Source: Actinernus sp. WN-2022
Taxonomy: Eukaryota > Cnidaria > Anthozoa > Actiniaria > Actinernidae
Length of the DNA stretch: 64,000 nucleotides
Direction of reading: 5' to 3'
Assembly (NCBI GenBank): GCA_030867875.1
Contig: JAOWCC010001589.1
Span: 84,219,537 to 84,283,536 of the forward strand
The notes under the pieces are model-generated. The model was not told where the DNA came from, ran no database searches, and saw only the letters and a list, made by a program, of their open reading frames with translations. Shown here piece by piece: positions 45,701 to 48,891 of this stretch (the first letter of the stretch is position 1; every line of letters begins with the position of its first letter). Made by a program: the position numbers and the translations under genes.

Positions 45701-48700
45701 AGAACCACACATAACCAACTGTAACCTTGTAAGATGTCAAGCCTAATAAACCAACAACACTGAATTGTATGAGTTGCTGTATTCATTGTTAACTATATAA
45801 ACTACAGTACATATAATGTACATGTAGGTGCATGTGGGCTGGTTCAAGCTGGGATGGCCCCACTCCTCCAGTAATTTCTGTGTGTGTGTGTGTGTGGGCT
45901 GGTTCAAGCTGGAATGCCCCACTCCTTCCCTGTCGACTGACAAAAAGACTGTACTTGCCCGACGTGAAAATCTACTACAAGTATAGTTCTGGACTATCAG
46001 CACAAGATTATTTTTTGTTGCTCTTGGCTTAAGATTTAAATGTACAATGTTTCTATTAGTTAACTTAGTTTGGGCTGGTCAAGTTGGTTTGCTCCCCTTG
46101 TCCAGTAATGCTGCTACCATGGGGTTGTGTGCCATTGCTTATAGTAGCACAGCAACTGGTACAGCATAGCTTTTTTGGTATCTAGTTTAACAGTTTACTC
46201 CTATCGGATGGCTCTCTGCAGCAGTGGGAACCTGAGCATGGGCCTGCCTGCTCTGTTTTTGCCCCTGTTGGCAGAGCTTGGGAGGCTTGGTACCATTATC
46301 TGACATTGAGGTAAGTCATGGGAGCTTGCATAACTGGCTAGCTGCCTAGCCCTCAAGCATTGATAGCCTGGGCACTTAACCTTAAATTCACTTCCAACAC
46401 ATCAAAGTTATGTTATCCCTAAAGCTGGATATTTAATAAGCAGGGTGTGATGAAAGTGCTGTCCAATAGCCCAGGACTAGTGGATTTCCATGTTGGGCTA
46501 CAGCAGTAGATTGCTTTGACAACTTGCCCAATGGGCAAGGAACCAAAATAGACTTCTTATTTTTTAGTTTATTAAATTAAAATTCATGCAAGCTTGAAAG
46601 CCCCATGGGCTAGTGGACTATGGTTTAAGCTTGCCTGAAGGGCAAGCTTTACTTTCGTTTTTCTTCTAACTCTGATACTCAAGCACATTATTGGTCTTCC
46701 TGTGGCACAGCTCATGGGACCTGGGTCAGCATCTCATACAGGTCTTTTTGTATTTATTTTGCTTAGTATGCCAGGTCGTTTGCAGTCACTCATCATATAT
46801 TGCTTGCAAGAGCTGTATTGCAAAGTGCTGTGTTTTTAGACTAAGCAAAACAAACACAAAAAGCTAGACCTGTCATATGAGATGTGATCTACATAAAATT
46901 ATAGGCCCTGCAAGCTGTGCCACAGGAAGACCGATAATGCACTGGCATATTTAAACATGTTTAAATTGCATGTGATCTCAATAGAGGTAATTGGCTAACT
47001 CTGTTGCCACCCAATTCAGATCATGTGATGTAAACACACATTACTCTGGAGAATTGACTCTTTGAAAATTACTTTTATTCACATACATGTAGGCAGGACT
47101 GCATTATGATTAGAATGAAAAAGGAATAATTCCCCAGAGTAGCATCTGTTTACATCACATGATCTGAATTAGCTGATTACCTCTATTAATGCTAGTTTTG
47201 AACTGCTTGTTTGAACTATTTTATAAAGTCAAGCCAGACTCATATTCTTTGCACTCTGATTCAAAATACTTGTACTTGGGGACTGGGACAGTTTCCTCAT
47301 TTCTTTGGTCCTAACATTGGGCATTTGAACACCTTGCTTGTCCTCACCATGAGGTCTTTGAATATTTTTTTCAAAAATGACTAATGCATGCCCAGGGGGT
47401 TGGTCTGGGGGAGGCCAAATTTCAAGATGGAGCAGCAGATCATAATATGCTCCAAATTGATCAAGCCCAGTCAAACACTGTTAGTTCACAGGACCATTGA
47501 AGAAGCATTATTACTATGTGTTGTTCAGTGATCTAGCCCTAAAAATCTTAATTTAGTGACTAGCTCTAAAAACCCTAAATTAGTGAGCACCCGTTTTGAC
47601 GGTTAGAGTGTTGTTAAATATAGGGGTTGGGTTTGGAATAGTTCACAGGACCATTGAAGAAACATTATTTTTCTGTGTTGTTCAGTGATCTAGACCTAAA
47701 AAGCCAAAATTAGTGTATTCCATTATTCTGTGTCTATTTTACGTGTAAATGCAAGATAAGTAATTAGAATAACAGTAGGTAAGATATAAGAATAATTGTA
47801 ATTTGCACATGCAATTGTGTGAAGTTCACGTTATATTAGCTCAGTTGGTAGAGTGTGGGCCTTGCAACCCAATGTTCCGGGTTCGATTCCAAGTGCCACG
47901 TGCCTGCTTCAGTATTTCACTTCTTCTTTCCTACAAACTTCTTTCTCGGAAGTGACGTCACCGAAAATGACGTTAAATGATGGCAGGGATGTCTGAGTTA
48001 AGCAAATTTCCTCTGGTTTTCTGTGGTGTGGACTCTTATTTACCACGAGTCGGAGCCGAGTGAGTCCACAACAAATTTTAACCATGTGATGACATAAATC
48101 GTGGTAAATAAGAGTCCACACCACGGAAAACCAGAGGAAATTTGTTTTTTACAACAATATTAGAAAATGTACAAGGAAGTTTCGTTACAAAGCGTGACAG
48201 ATTTGAAAGAGCCAGCATTGTCTATAACTTTCTCGCGTCAGCACCGTTGTCTGGACTCTCATTTACCACCGCACATCCACCAATCAGATCGCGAGATTAC
48301 CGATAATTGTGGTAAAGAATTCAATTCCACTTCTTGAATTGCACCTTTTTTCTAAATGATCCTTTGGATGGGGTACTCTGCAATTACACCTAGAAAAGCT
48401 AATATAACAGTCAAGCAAATTACTTGAGTACGTGCAAATAGCTGCATGCCTGTCAATCTAGTGACTTTGGTCTTTGGTAGTTTGGAGTAGACTCTAGACT
48501 CCCCTTAGTAGAGTCAGCTCCAATATTCCCATCCACTTCAAACTTGATACAATGTCACCTACCTTCTCAGAAGTCGAATCTTCCACGGAATACTCTCCAG
48601 AGGCCACCATGGAATCCAAATCGTCATGGTAAAAGAACTGTGAGGCCTCAGAAAGCCGTGTAATAGTTTTACTCTTGTCTTTGCGTACGATGGCCGCCAT
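612..48700 (-). CDS. SYMPK: Symplekin, 29 exons traced, 3' part beyond window
   Basis: Symplekin is the nuclear scaffold that ties CPSF, CstF and the histone pre-mRNA cleavage factor together; its N-terminal HEAT repeats bind the Ssu72 phosphatase. Exons (minus strand, 5' to 3'): 48563-48700, 45528-45590, 45322-45375, 38436-38509, 37219-37345, 36990-37040, 36413-36456, 36060-36123, 28434-28585, 27814-27911, 27253-27311, 26801-26825, 25771-25829, 24968-25014, 22912-22960, 21890-22171, 19367-19465, 17968-18009, 13162-13200, 12035-12146, 11271-11299, 11129-11186, 9379-9559, 7802-7883, 6310-6478, 5295-5366, 3605-3683, 1775-1844, 612-720. Phases chain without a break through exon 24. Strong family matches include INLTTALG-like [54 protein letters not shown] and [18 protein letters not shown]. 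Exons 25-26 need about three missing bases to stay in frame. About 800 residues are in the window; the C-terminal third lies beyond it. Assignment is sure; exons 12, 18 and 26 are the least certain. Confidence 0.95.
846..1240. repeat. 22-bp pyrimidine-rich minisatellite
   Basis: About 18 units like TATTTCCATGTGTTTTCCCT with variants (TGTATTTTCTCTAG). It lies in SYMPK intron 28, and gives open frames on both strands simply by lacking stops. Confidence 0.9.
1775..1844 (-). CDS. SYMPK: SYMPK exon 28
   Basis: Encodes [20 protein letters not shown] then EHP, matching [23 protein letters not shown]. Donor GTGAGT, phase 2 to 0. Confidence 0.9.
1860..2185. other. SYMPK intron 27, left part: nothing recognised
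   Basis: AT-rich unique-looking sequence, with a short inverted pair around GAATTCAGTCGCGCAC at 1940-2000. Confidence 0.4.
2186..2943. mobile_element. Foldback element with nested SINE
   Basis: Outer arms are inverted copies: TTTACCGGCTGAGAGGGCCG and the GGAGAGGAATCGTTCGCTCA segment on the left, CGGACCGAGCCTAAGCCGGT and TGAGCGATTCCTCTCCTTAG on the right. A SINE-1 copy sits between the arms. Confidence 0.65.
2591..2828 (-). mobile_element. tRNA-derived SINE-1, full copy
   Basis: On the minus strand: GGTGGCGCAGTGGTTAAGCG (A-box region), GGTTCGATTCCCGG (B box), then a conserved tail ending TGGTTGTTTCAGGTC. Related copies occur in both orientations across the window. Confidence 0.8.
3605..3683 (-). 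CDS. SYMPK: SYMPK exon 27
   Basis: Encodes [20 protein letters not shown] then HKLFHE, nearly identical to [26 protein letters not shown]. Donor GTAAGT, phase 1 to 2. Confidence 0.95.
3785..4010. repeat. Left arm of inverted repeat around 55-bp array
   Basis: The segment containing TTTGCAGGAAACAATCACG, CATGGAAAAGGCTTTACTGG and ACTGATCTCGTACAAG is present in reverse complement at about 4800-5000, with a further TTTGCAGGAA-type copy near 5145-5170. Confidence 0.65.
4135..4715. repeat. 55-bp tandem array
   Basis: About ten units containing TTACTCAATGTTGTCCCAAT and CAGATCATGTGATGTGTCTT. One unit is interrupted by an (AAC)n stretch at 4590-4613. In SYMPK intron 26. Confidence 0.9.
4800..5170. 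repeat. Right arm of inverted repeat
   Basis: Reverse-complement partner of 3785-4010. Also contains a GTGATGATGTCACG direct duplication near 5020-5060. Confidence 0.6.
5295..5366 (-). CDS. SYMPK: SYMPK exon 26 (tentative)
   Basis: Encodes [20 protein letters not shown] then SHQK, loosely like [21 protein letters not shown]. Good acceptor (TTTTCTTTTCCAG). It ends phase 0 whereas exon 27 expects phase 1, so one base may be missing (an AAAA run lies at the donor) or a very small exon was not found. Confidence 0.55.
5888..6208 (-). mobile_element. tRNA-derived SINE-2 copy
   Basis: On the minus strand it starts with a tRNA-like head (GGTTAGCTCAGTTGGTAGAG, then GGGGATTCGAAT B box). The body holds AACCTGTTGTGTTATTTCG and the tail ATATTCATATAGAATTTG. 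The same family occurs at 17745, 25118 and 25391. Confidence 0.75.
6310..6478 (-). CDS. SYMPK: SYMPK exon 25, two apparent 1-base deletions
   Basis: Family similarity passes through all three frames: [20 protein letters not shown], then [20 protein letters not shown], then [17 protein letters not shown]. Vertebrates have GMSTLRDLIF, VLLDLSSHEKDKVRSQAL and IKRMYEKEQLREYVE in the same order and spacing. One base seems missing near 6418-6422 and one near 6350-6356. With two extra bases the exon would be 171 nt, phase 0 to 0. Either assembly errors or real frameshifts. Confidence 0.75.
6545..7800. other. SYMPK intron 24: no gene recognised
   Basis: A short GC-rich repeat of CGGACCAACTCGCGG lies at 6553-6600. 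A segment rich in TTCCCTGAC/TTTTCCCTGACC copies lies at 7010-7230. Otherwise AT-rich and unassigned. Confidence 0.4.
7802..7883 (-). CDS. SYMPK: SYMPK exon 24
   Basis: Encodes [20 protein letters not shown] then KQHCEDL, matching [25 protein letters not shown]. Donor GTAAGC. Confidence 0.93.
8560..8612 (+). repeat. (TTGAAC)n retroposon-like tail
   Basis: AATAAATTGAACTTGAACTTGAAC ends an AT-rich segment, as seen at the 3' ends of some LINEs and SINEs. No coding remnant was recognised upstream. Confidence 0.3.
8813..9054 (+). mobile_element. tRNA-derived SINE-1 copy
   Basis: GATGGCGCAGTAGTTAAGCG followed by GGTTCGATCCCTGC, then the shared SINE-1 body TTGTTGGTATCTTGCCC and a TGGTTGTTTTAGGTC end. 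Confidence 0.8.
9379..9559 (-). CDS. SYMPK: SYMPK exon 23
   Basis: Encodes [20 protein letters not shown] then YQEY and [20 protein letters not shown]. Clear match to the family DLAFAWLYQEY...KYEDCLIRLLSGLQ. Donor GTGAGT, phase 2. Confidence 0.95.
9605..11128. other. SYMPK intron 22: no gene recognised
   Basis: Contains a C19-like homopolymer near 10181-10199. No conserved frame or array was seen. Confidence 0.4.
11129..11186 (-). CDS. SYMPK: SYMPK exon 22
   Basis: Encodes [19 protein letters not shown], matching [20 protein letters not shown]. Phase 1 end; the split Val codon joins VLHEYI of exon 23. Confidence 0.88.
11271..11299 (-). CDS. SYMPK: SYMPK exon 21 (29 nt)
   Basis: Encodes [10 protein letters not shown] with the split first codon, matching KAVACSGAAQ. 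Donor GTAGAT. Followed by an 84-bp intron, the shortest in the gene. Confidence 0.8.
11300..12034. other. SYMPK intron 20 with tRNA-like relic
   Basis: GCTGAGGCGGCGCTGTGG is duplicated at 11712-11748 and followed by a tRNA-like CAGTTAACACGATGGACTCG and GAGTTGGATTCCCCG. This looks like a SINE or tRNA relic without a credible acceptor stem. Confidence 0.35.
12035..12146 (-). CDS. SYMPK: SYMPK exon 20
   Basis: Encodes [20 protein letters not shown] and on to [11 protein letters not shown], matching KKIFRLSDVLKPL...AVKRILRAE. Donor GTGAGT, phase 1. Confidence 0.88.
12800..12993 (-). mobile_element. SINE-1 copy, degraded head
   Basis: Shares the GGAGGGAGGAAAACCGGAGA and GAGATACCAACAAAC body with the other SINE-1 copies; the B box region is mutated. 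Confidence 0.7.
13037..13059. repeat. Poly-G run
   Basis: More than 20 consecutive G on the plus strand just after a GGTGGG stretch. Its exact length is unreliable in any assembly. Confidence 0.8.
13162..13200 (-). CDS. SYMPK: SYMPK exon 19
   Basis: Encodes [13 protein letters not shown] behind a pyrimidine-rich acceptor (CTGTCTCTCCAG), with donor GTAAGT. Falls where the family has a variable linker before the FRLSDV segment. Confidence 0.65.
13777..17600. repeat. 136-bp satellite, about 28 copies
   Basis: Units begin ATTATGACAACTAAAAGATA and include CATCAAATGGGTGACATGG and ATGATCACCATGAACGG. Each has an 8-bp inverted repeat TACAACAT/ATGTTGTA around a 2-base loop (GT or CT). Left-edge units are the most diverged, interior units almost identical. 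It fills most of SYMPK intron 18. Confidence 0.95.
17745..17895 (-). mobile_element. SINE-2 fragment
   Basis: Shares CAGGCTGTTGTATCGGGTAA and AACAGGTTCTTTAACGTCCC with the SINE-2 copies; the tRNA head is missing. Confidence 0.6.
17968..18009 (-). CDS. SYMPK: SYMPK exon 18 (tentative)
   Basis: Encodes [14 protein letters not shown], a charged linker. Acceptor GGACAG and donor GTTTGA are not strong, but the phase fits. Confidence 0.5.
18166..18585. mobile_element. Foldback element, 45-bp arms
   Basis: Left arm TACACGACTTTCATAATGGC plus CTCCTAATTTGCAT is matched in reverse complement at 18545-18585. Lies in SYMPK intron 17. An open frame from 18356 runs out of the right end and has no recognisable product. 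Confidence 0.65.
19367..19465 (-). CDS. SYMPK: SYMPK exon 17
   Basis: Encodes [20 protein letters not shown] and 13 more residues, a low-complexity linker. 33 codons, phase 0 to 0, donor GTAAGT. Similarity is weak; splice signals and phase support it. Confidence 0.75.
19612..19708 (-). mobile_element. SINE-1 fragment
   Basis: Carries GATCAAAGTCAGGACC, AATTGGAATTTAGCGTG and GCGAGATACCAACAAAC, with the middle deleted and no tRNA head. Confidence 0.6.
19990..20100. mobile_element. Short palindromic element
   Basis: GCCGCCATGTTGGTGTACAG is repeated inverted as CTGTACACCAACATGGCCGC within about 70 bp. A GCATGTGACGTCA-like flank and AACAATAGATT lie in between. Confidence 0.55.
20501..20590 (-). 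mobile_element. SINE-1 head fragment
   Basis: GGGATTGAACCTGGGACATA and GTGAGAGGCGAGCACTTACG correspond to the SINE-1 tRNA part on the minus strand. Confidence 0.55.
20815..21345 (-). pseudogene. 3' end of a non-LTR retrotransposon reverse transcriptase
   Basis: On the minus strand [20 protein letters not shown], then [12 protein letters not shown] and a FxxKLL-like end, typical of the C-terminal tail of CR1/L2-like RT proteins in invertebrates. Frame breaks at several places and all catalytic motifs are absent. Confidence 0.55.
21346..21464. mobile_element. Short foldback element
   Basis: TTATTGACTGAGT at the left and ACTCAGTCAATA at the right, with GGAAAATATTTGGCT and AGCCAAATGTTTTCC inside. 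A related half occurs near 8402-8440. Confidence 0.55.
21890..22171 (-). CDS. SYMPK: SYMPK exon 16
   Basis: The largest exon, 94 codons. Contains [20 protein letters not shown], then [17 protein letters not shown] and [17 protein letters not shown]. Matches the family NVANLVLISM...HLARLMATQMTAA. Confidence 0.95.
22912..22960 (-). CDS. SYMPK: SYMPK exon 15
   Basis: Encodes [17 protein letters not shown], a charged linker with little family similarity. Phase 2 to 0 fits both neighbours; donor GTAAGC. Confidence 0.75.
23085..24825. repeat. 91-bp tandem array, about 19 copies
   Basis: Unit contains GATGTTGAAGATGATAATAG, CAGCAATGTCATGATGATG and GACAATGTTACTGAAGATG. Very homogeneous, differing at a few sites (GGCC/GACC, AATAG/ATTAG). 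It fills SYMPK intron 14 and stops about 145 bp from exon 14. Confidence 0.95.
24968..25014 (-). CDS. SYMPK: SYMPK exon 14
   Basis: Encodes [15 protein letters not shown], matching IARNMPSSKDTRKR. Its intron to exon 15 is almost filled by the 91-bp tandem array. Confidence 0.85.
25118..25390 (-). mobile_element. SINE-2 body copy without tRNA head
   Basis: Same body as the next copy (AAATATATTCAAATGCACTT, GTGCTGCCGTGCAGTTTACA). It ends at CCAAGGATGCA where the following full copy begins. Confidence 0.65.
25391..25712 (-). mobile_element. SINE-2, full copy
   Basis: Minus strand begins GGTTAGCTCAACTGGTAGAG and GGGTTCAAAACCC (degenerate B box). Body includes CAACAGCCTGGTATTCTGG. Direct neighbour of a second copy, suggesting insertion of one into the tail of the other. 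Confidence 0.75.
25771..25829 (-). CDS. SYMPK: SYMPK exon 13
   Basis: Encodes [20 protein letters not shown], matching [20 protein letters not shown]. Donor is GTTTGT, weaker than its neighbours. Confidence 0.9.
26089..26541. mobile_element. 453-bp MITE, copy A
   Basis: Terminal inverted repeats of about 75 bp start TACTACCATTTGCAAGCTAC and include GTTCGTTTATGTTTGAAAC. A second copy lies at 31261-31712 with nearly the same interior (TCAGCGAGTGG, AGTTTTGGACGCTCAGAATT). Confidence 0.8.
26801..26825 (-). CDS. SYMPK: SYMPK exon 12 (25-nt small exon)
   Basis: Encodes LQWMCLLT plus one base, in the place of LHLLSVLKHPA. Short and only loosely similar. It is chosen because its phase (0 to 1) joins exon 11 to exon 13 exactly and it has both splice signals. 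Confidence 0.55.
26853..27077 (+). mobile_element. SINE-1 copy
   Basis: Degraded head (GTGCCTCTCATCACTGTGGC), then the body GTTGGTATCTCAATCGC, TTTTCCTCCCTCCAC and the end ATGGTTGTTTCAGGTCCC. Confidence 0.7.
27253..27311 (-). CDS. SYMPK: SYMPK exon 11
   Basis: Encodes [20 protein letters not shown], matching [19 protein letters not shown]. Donor GTAAGG. Confidence 0.95.
27814..27911 (-). CDS. SYMPK: SYMPK exon 10
   Basis: Encodes [18 protein letters not shown] then [14 protein letters not shown], a very close match to the most conserved symplekin segment (ALGSLANIARQRPMFM). Phase 1 end. Confidence 0.95.
28255..28394. mobile_element. 140-bp palindromic MITE (TTGAAGGG family)
   Basis: AATTGAAGGGCTGTGTGCAA at the left is matched by TTTGCACACAACCCTTCAAT at the right. 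GATCACATTCTAAATT pairs with AATTTAGAATGTGATC inside. Related copies lie at 56703 and 60057. Confidence 0.7.
28434..28585 (-). CDS. SYMPK: SYMPK exon 9
   Basis: Encodes [20 protein letters not shown] through [20 protein letters not shown]. Matches the family EHDISLDRIPRDHP ... EEGKAALEQLL ... HPAIS stretch. Phase 2 end. Confidence 0.9.
28778..30915. repeat. G-rich minisatellite, block 1
   Basis: About 43 units of 43-58 bp built on AAACATGATACCCAAGGGAG, GGGTGGGTGGATAG and GTTAGTCATTAATT. An 840-bp higher-order duplication is visible (28,850-29,220 resembles 29,390-29,760). It lies in SYMPK intron 8. Confidence 0.92.
30916..31260. other. Unassigned insert in the G-rich array
   Basis: Contains short GATCTGCTCGCACCTTGCTC-type tandem copies at 30955-31045. 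No gene recognised. Confidence 0.45.
31261..31712. mobile_element. 452-bp MITE, copy B
   Basis: Same terminal repeats and interior as copy A, with about a few percent difference. It sits inside the G-rich satellite region. Confidence 0.8.
32020..32206. repeat. G-rich minisatellite, block 2, with (TAA)n
   Basis: Three to four further units of the same satellite, ending in an (ATA)n stretch at 32207-32232. Sequence from 32233 to 33660 has no recognised gene apart from a 40-bp SINE-1 scrap at 33265. Confidence 0.85.
33690..35468 (-). pseudogene. Non-LTR retrotransposon reverse transcriptase, broken
   Basis: A 5'-truncated RT on the minus strand. Motifs in order: [48 protein letters not shown], then in another frame MYADDTT (catalytic YADD) and a C-terminal [21 protein letters not shown] region to about 33690. 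A one-base G deletion near 34487 breaks the frame between VTYGIPQ and the YADD domain. It is flanked on the right directly by the G-rich array. Jockey/CR1-like grade, not resolved further. Confidence 0.82.
35481..36006. repeat. G-rich minisatellite, block 3, with orientation flip
   Basis: About nine units in the main orientation, then from about 35925 two units in reverse complement (CACCCCTCCCTTGGGTATCA). Ends 54 bp from SYMPK exon 8. Confidence 0.88.
36060..36123 (-). CDS. SYMPK: SYMPK exon 8
   Basis: Acceptor TTTTAG gives [20 protein letters not shown] then [11 protein letters not shown] is identical to the family motif. A second AG six bases on (TATCAG) would keep frame but drop IR. The G-rich satellite ends only about 54 bp from this exon. 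Confidence 0.92.
36413..36456 (-). CDS. SYMPK: SYMPK exon 7
   Basis: Encodes [14 protein letters not shown] plus two bases of a Gly codon. LESDNDG matches LLDSDNDG of the family. Donor GTAAGC. Confidence 0.88.
36990..37040 (-). CDS. SYMPK: SYMPK exon 6
   Basis: Encodes [17 protein letters not shown], matching WMVKSRVISELQEACWD by position. Acceptor at CATCAG, donor GTAGGT, 17 codons, phase 0 to 0. Confidence 0.85.
37219..37345 (-). CDS. SYMPK: SYMPK exon 5
   Basis: Completes a Cys codon split across the junction, then [20 protein letters not shown] and a segment ending [10 protein letters not shown]. Matches the HEAT repeat that ends MTQLYKVALQ in vertebrates. Donor GTAATC. Confidence 0.93.
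37381..37543. mobile_element. 163-bp hAT-like MITE
   Basis: Perfect ends CAGGGCTCGAAATT and AATTTCGAGCCCTG. Inside, GGCGTAAATTTACC and TAGGCGTATTTACGCC copies. Flanked by a 5-bp TGTTG direct repeat. Confidence 0.8.
37721..38142. mobile_element. 422-bp MITE
   Basis: Ends ATCCTCGCTCTACAATTACC and GGTAATTGTAGAGCGAGGAT, flanked by TA-like sequence. The centre holds a tRNA-like relic (GGGCTCGAACTCGTAATCG). Confidence 0.75.
38436..38509 (-). CDS. SYMPK: SYMPK exon 4
   Basis: Encodes [20 protein letters not shown] then IEEA, matching family [25 protein letters not shown]. Ends in phase 2 at donor GTAAGT. Confidence 0.93.
39051..39301. mobile_element. 250-bp foldback element with internal 20-bp tandem units
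   Basis: Ends ACGGTGGCCCACAACTGT and ACAGTTGCGGGCCACTGT. Arms are made of GCAAGAGCAAGAAGCCCACG units on the left and their complements on the right. Near-perfect 8-bp flanks TAATTATT/AAATTATT suggest a hAT-like insertion. Confidence 0.75.
39556..39886 (-). pseudogene. LINE RT C-terminal fragment with inverted duplication
   Basis: Minus-strand [12 protein letters not shown] resembles the tail region of cnidarian LINE RT proteins (GGNKLRTYRLF). About 58 bp of it ([14 protein letters not shown]) is repeated inverted at 39827-39885, making a near-perfect palindrome centred at 39823. Confidence 0.55.
40993..44388 (-). CDS. CGGBP1-like zinc finger + hAT transposase-like + Ulp1 protease fusion (1131 aa)
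   Basis: An uninterrupted 1131-codon frame within SYMPK intron 3, same strand. Residues 1-155 resemble CGGBP1: zinc finger C46-x2-C49-x14-H64-x5-H70 with the LFCSTCN and HVRKS signatures, then IPLHKSDNP and NGGAIPK. Residues 165-460 look like a hAT RNase H-like body (MVDELSD near 172, IFNSDNAAY near 241, [11 protein letters not shown] near 268). Residues 555-610 match the hAT dimerisation region ([10 protein letters not shown]...RRSL). Residues 619-736 are about 16 proline-rich heptads. KRKKK at 743-747 may be a nuclear signal. Residues 855-1030 form a C48/Ulp1-SENP protease with His922, Asp939 (spacing 17, as in yeast Ulp1), Gln near 986 and Cys992 in FDCGVYT. Residues 1045-1131 form an extension (YYIGRVL, WPKRDD) of unknown role. 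Predicted to bind DNA and possibly deconjugate SUMO-like proteins. It could be a live element or a domesticated gene. Confidence 0.88.
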   Translation of the reverse strand: MDNFVVRESTEEIKRKRHEAINISARDRVNQYPKGTFHADNGLLFCSTCNLVVDHVRKSVLDKHLEAASHKRRAQKSDSSRQQTLKTSFECKTQAQEEKVKVCHEWIKACTASNIPLHKSDNPEMRDFLKSQVVNGGAIPKCAQLRDYLFDVYEAEKAELKELLNNRNVALMVDELSDDDGRYVLDVMVTILDFDELSPSGHNIAFLLDTHFLSETNNKTVSQAVVKTVNEYGIDFDNVLIFNSDNAAYMKKAFQDTLSCLFQYCVHITCHSHIVSLVANDFKKHFSAATEFAKCIRNLFFIPSGRKSRFLNFLNCTASLEGKATMPPNPTTKSWSAWFDSAIYHAKYYSLYKGFIDQELERGRHIASSSLLRLEEMYEDESFMKILHAQLMVIEAMGPRLIALLDYFQQMIPHVTQSQNIMESLLFLLHANSSLNEGDLEFCFAGPIFFNSGEKEEVVDTVRSAFTDAHAKLKKYVVEGAQPGNQFLQEVRILDPRNLINVDVDYQSINCIPGMKDVPKSEWHMYVSVIGPAAVKHSKSGELDLALFWKSNAGELPSLYKIASCYCTSTLGSYEVERSFSAYNAILDHKRRSLAPKTIRAFHFLNWNLRAKSSIREESVPKMSGPTPKSSGPLPKPFGPVPKMFGPVPKMPGPVTKTSGPVTKTSGPTPKSSVPVPKPFGPVPKTSGPVTKTSGPTPKSSGPVPKPFGPVPKMSGPVTKTSGPTPKSSGPVPKSSSSSGALKRKKKQYISLGKRFRTGLESVSHCIKLRNPQSSCSLSPDISPALKTSPRVHSGLDEDTLEKVAKTEVHVFPGHKDALVNSIVDGSVKFKGSPLITLQDLQGLKGGQGKDKDNYLSNFVIDSYLKVLAETAVGDLKVETLEWETFEKGVDNRPVTDLLKGKSELLHQDTIFVPCNPDQSKHWFLLVVMPKEKRMMALDSLQGSSVKPSHERAIRKMWSLLKQLDSSLDDGQWSFLGNLSEELPQQQNGFDCGVYTCMYARCLLGQATAVATSDTISIFRRQMVMELHDQKLQDASSLQIQQGQYYAVEYHKSYYIGRVLKCNDGAPVIKFLYSVGAKVFDWPKRDDIDDCCPAWLFYGPLVILGSGPFTFPQLDEVDEVYHWLKRSRKRN
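42181..42534 (-). repeat. In-frame 21-bp minisatellite coding proline heptads
   Basis: About 16-17 consecutive 7-residue units of the form K-x-[SF]-G-P-[VT]-[PT], such as [14 protein letters not shown] and KPFGPVP. Units alternate in blocks of four or five, suggesting a higher-order duplication of 28-35 residues. It links the hAT dimerisation region to the protease half. Confidence 0.85.
45322..45375 (-). CDS. SYMPK: SYMPK exon 3
   Basis: Encodes [18 protein letters not shown], near identical to the family motif VQELIINKDPTLLDNFLD. Donor GTAAGT. The next intron (6.8 kb) holds the hAT/Ulp1 gene. Confidence 0.93.
45528..45590 (-). CDS. SYMPK: SYMPK exon 2
   Basis: Encodes [21 protein letters not shown], matching the family VVDLLNQA...LKQ segment of the first HEAT repeat. 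Flanked by an AG acceptor and donor GTAAAT, phase 0 to 0. Confidence 0.9.
45834..45930. repeat. Duplicated GGGCTGGTTCAAGCTGG unit and (TG)n
   Basis: Two copies of a 35-bp unit flank a short TGTGTGTG run in SYMPK intron 1. The rest of 45600-46670 holds nothing recognised. Confidence 0.6.
46680..46955. mobile_element. Foldback element
   Basis: CATTATTGGTCTTCCTGTGG...CACAGCT at the left and AGCTGTGCCACAGGAAGACC at the right; CATCTCATACAGGTC pairs with GACCTGTCATATGAGATG. Confidence 0.6.
46980..47188. mobile_element. Foldback element
   Basis: AATAGAGGTAATTGGCTAAC and CAGATCATGTGATGTAAACA at the left are mirrored by TGTTTACATCACATGATCTG and GATTACCTCTATT at the right. Confidence 0.65.
47828..47900 (+). 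mobile_element. tRNA-like relic (SINE head)
   Basis: TTAGCTCAGTTGGTAGAGTG, a CTTGCAA loop and GGGTTCGATTCC look like tRNA A and B boxes. The acceptor stem does not pair, so it is not called as a functional tRNA. Confidence 0.4.
48005..48146. mobile_element. 140-bp palindromic MITE, about 48-bp arms
   Basis: AAATTTCCTCTGGTTTTCTG and GTGTGGACTCTTATTTACCA at the left are mirrored by TGGTAAATAAGAGTCCACAC and GGAAAACCAGAGGAAATTTG at the right. Confidence 0.75.
48563..48700 (-). CDS. SYMPK: SYMPK exon 1 (46 codons, start codon)
   Basis: Begins [12 protein letters not shown] and carries ASQFF, which is also found near the start of vertebrate symplekin. It ends STSEK followed by donor GTAGGT (phase 0). 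The ATG at 48698-48700 sits inside a YY1-like AAGATGGCGGC motif. Confidence 0.9.
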
Positions 48701-48703
48701 CTT
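48693..48703 (-). promoter_or_regulatory. YY1-like motif over SYMPK start codon
   Basis: AAGATGGCGGC on the minus strand is an exact YY1 consensus. Its ATG is the predicted SYMPK initiator, an arrangement known from many short-5'UTR housekeeping genes. Confidence 0.6.
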
Positions 48704-48724
48704 GCACTGTTAGCTAAAGTACAA

Positions 48725-48742
48725 GGCATTGTGGGATAGTAC
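48725..48742 (+). promoter_or_regulatory. ZNF143/Staf-like motif
   Basis: GGCATTGTGGGATAGTAC contains TCCCACAATGC on the other strand, close to the ZNF143 core TCCCA..ATGC followed by an ACTA-like half. Confidence 0.5.
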
Positions 48743-48786
48743 TTGTTCCCGCATTTTCATTAGACAGCGGTTTCGCAAAGCAAATC

Positions 48787-48796
48787 AAAATGGCGG
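48787..48796 (+). promoter_or_regulatory. Second YY1-like motif, ARL2 side
   Basis: AAAATGGCGG lies 96 bp upstream of the ARL2 ATG. The ATG inside it opens a short frame unrelated to ARL2, so it is a site or a possible uORF start. Confidence 0.4.
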
Positions 48797-48891
48797 TATA
48801 AGAAAACGGATAGGGATAAAGTTTTTCTCGCATCAAACGTTCAACCTACCAGCTTAAAGTGTTATGACTTGTGAGGAAGACTGTTAGAACT

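Larger units (their letters stand above)
48701..48891. promoter_or_regulatory. Bidirectional SYMPK/ARL2 promoter
   Basis: 191 bp separate the two divergent start codons, so one shared promoter must serve both housekeeping genes. No TATA box or CCAAT box is evident. The segment contains a ZNF143-like and a YY1-like site, motifs typical of TATA-less divergent animal promoters. Confidence 0.8.
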
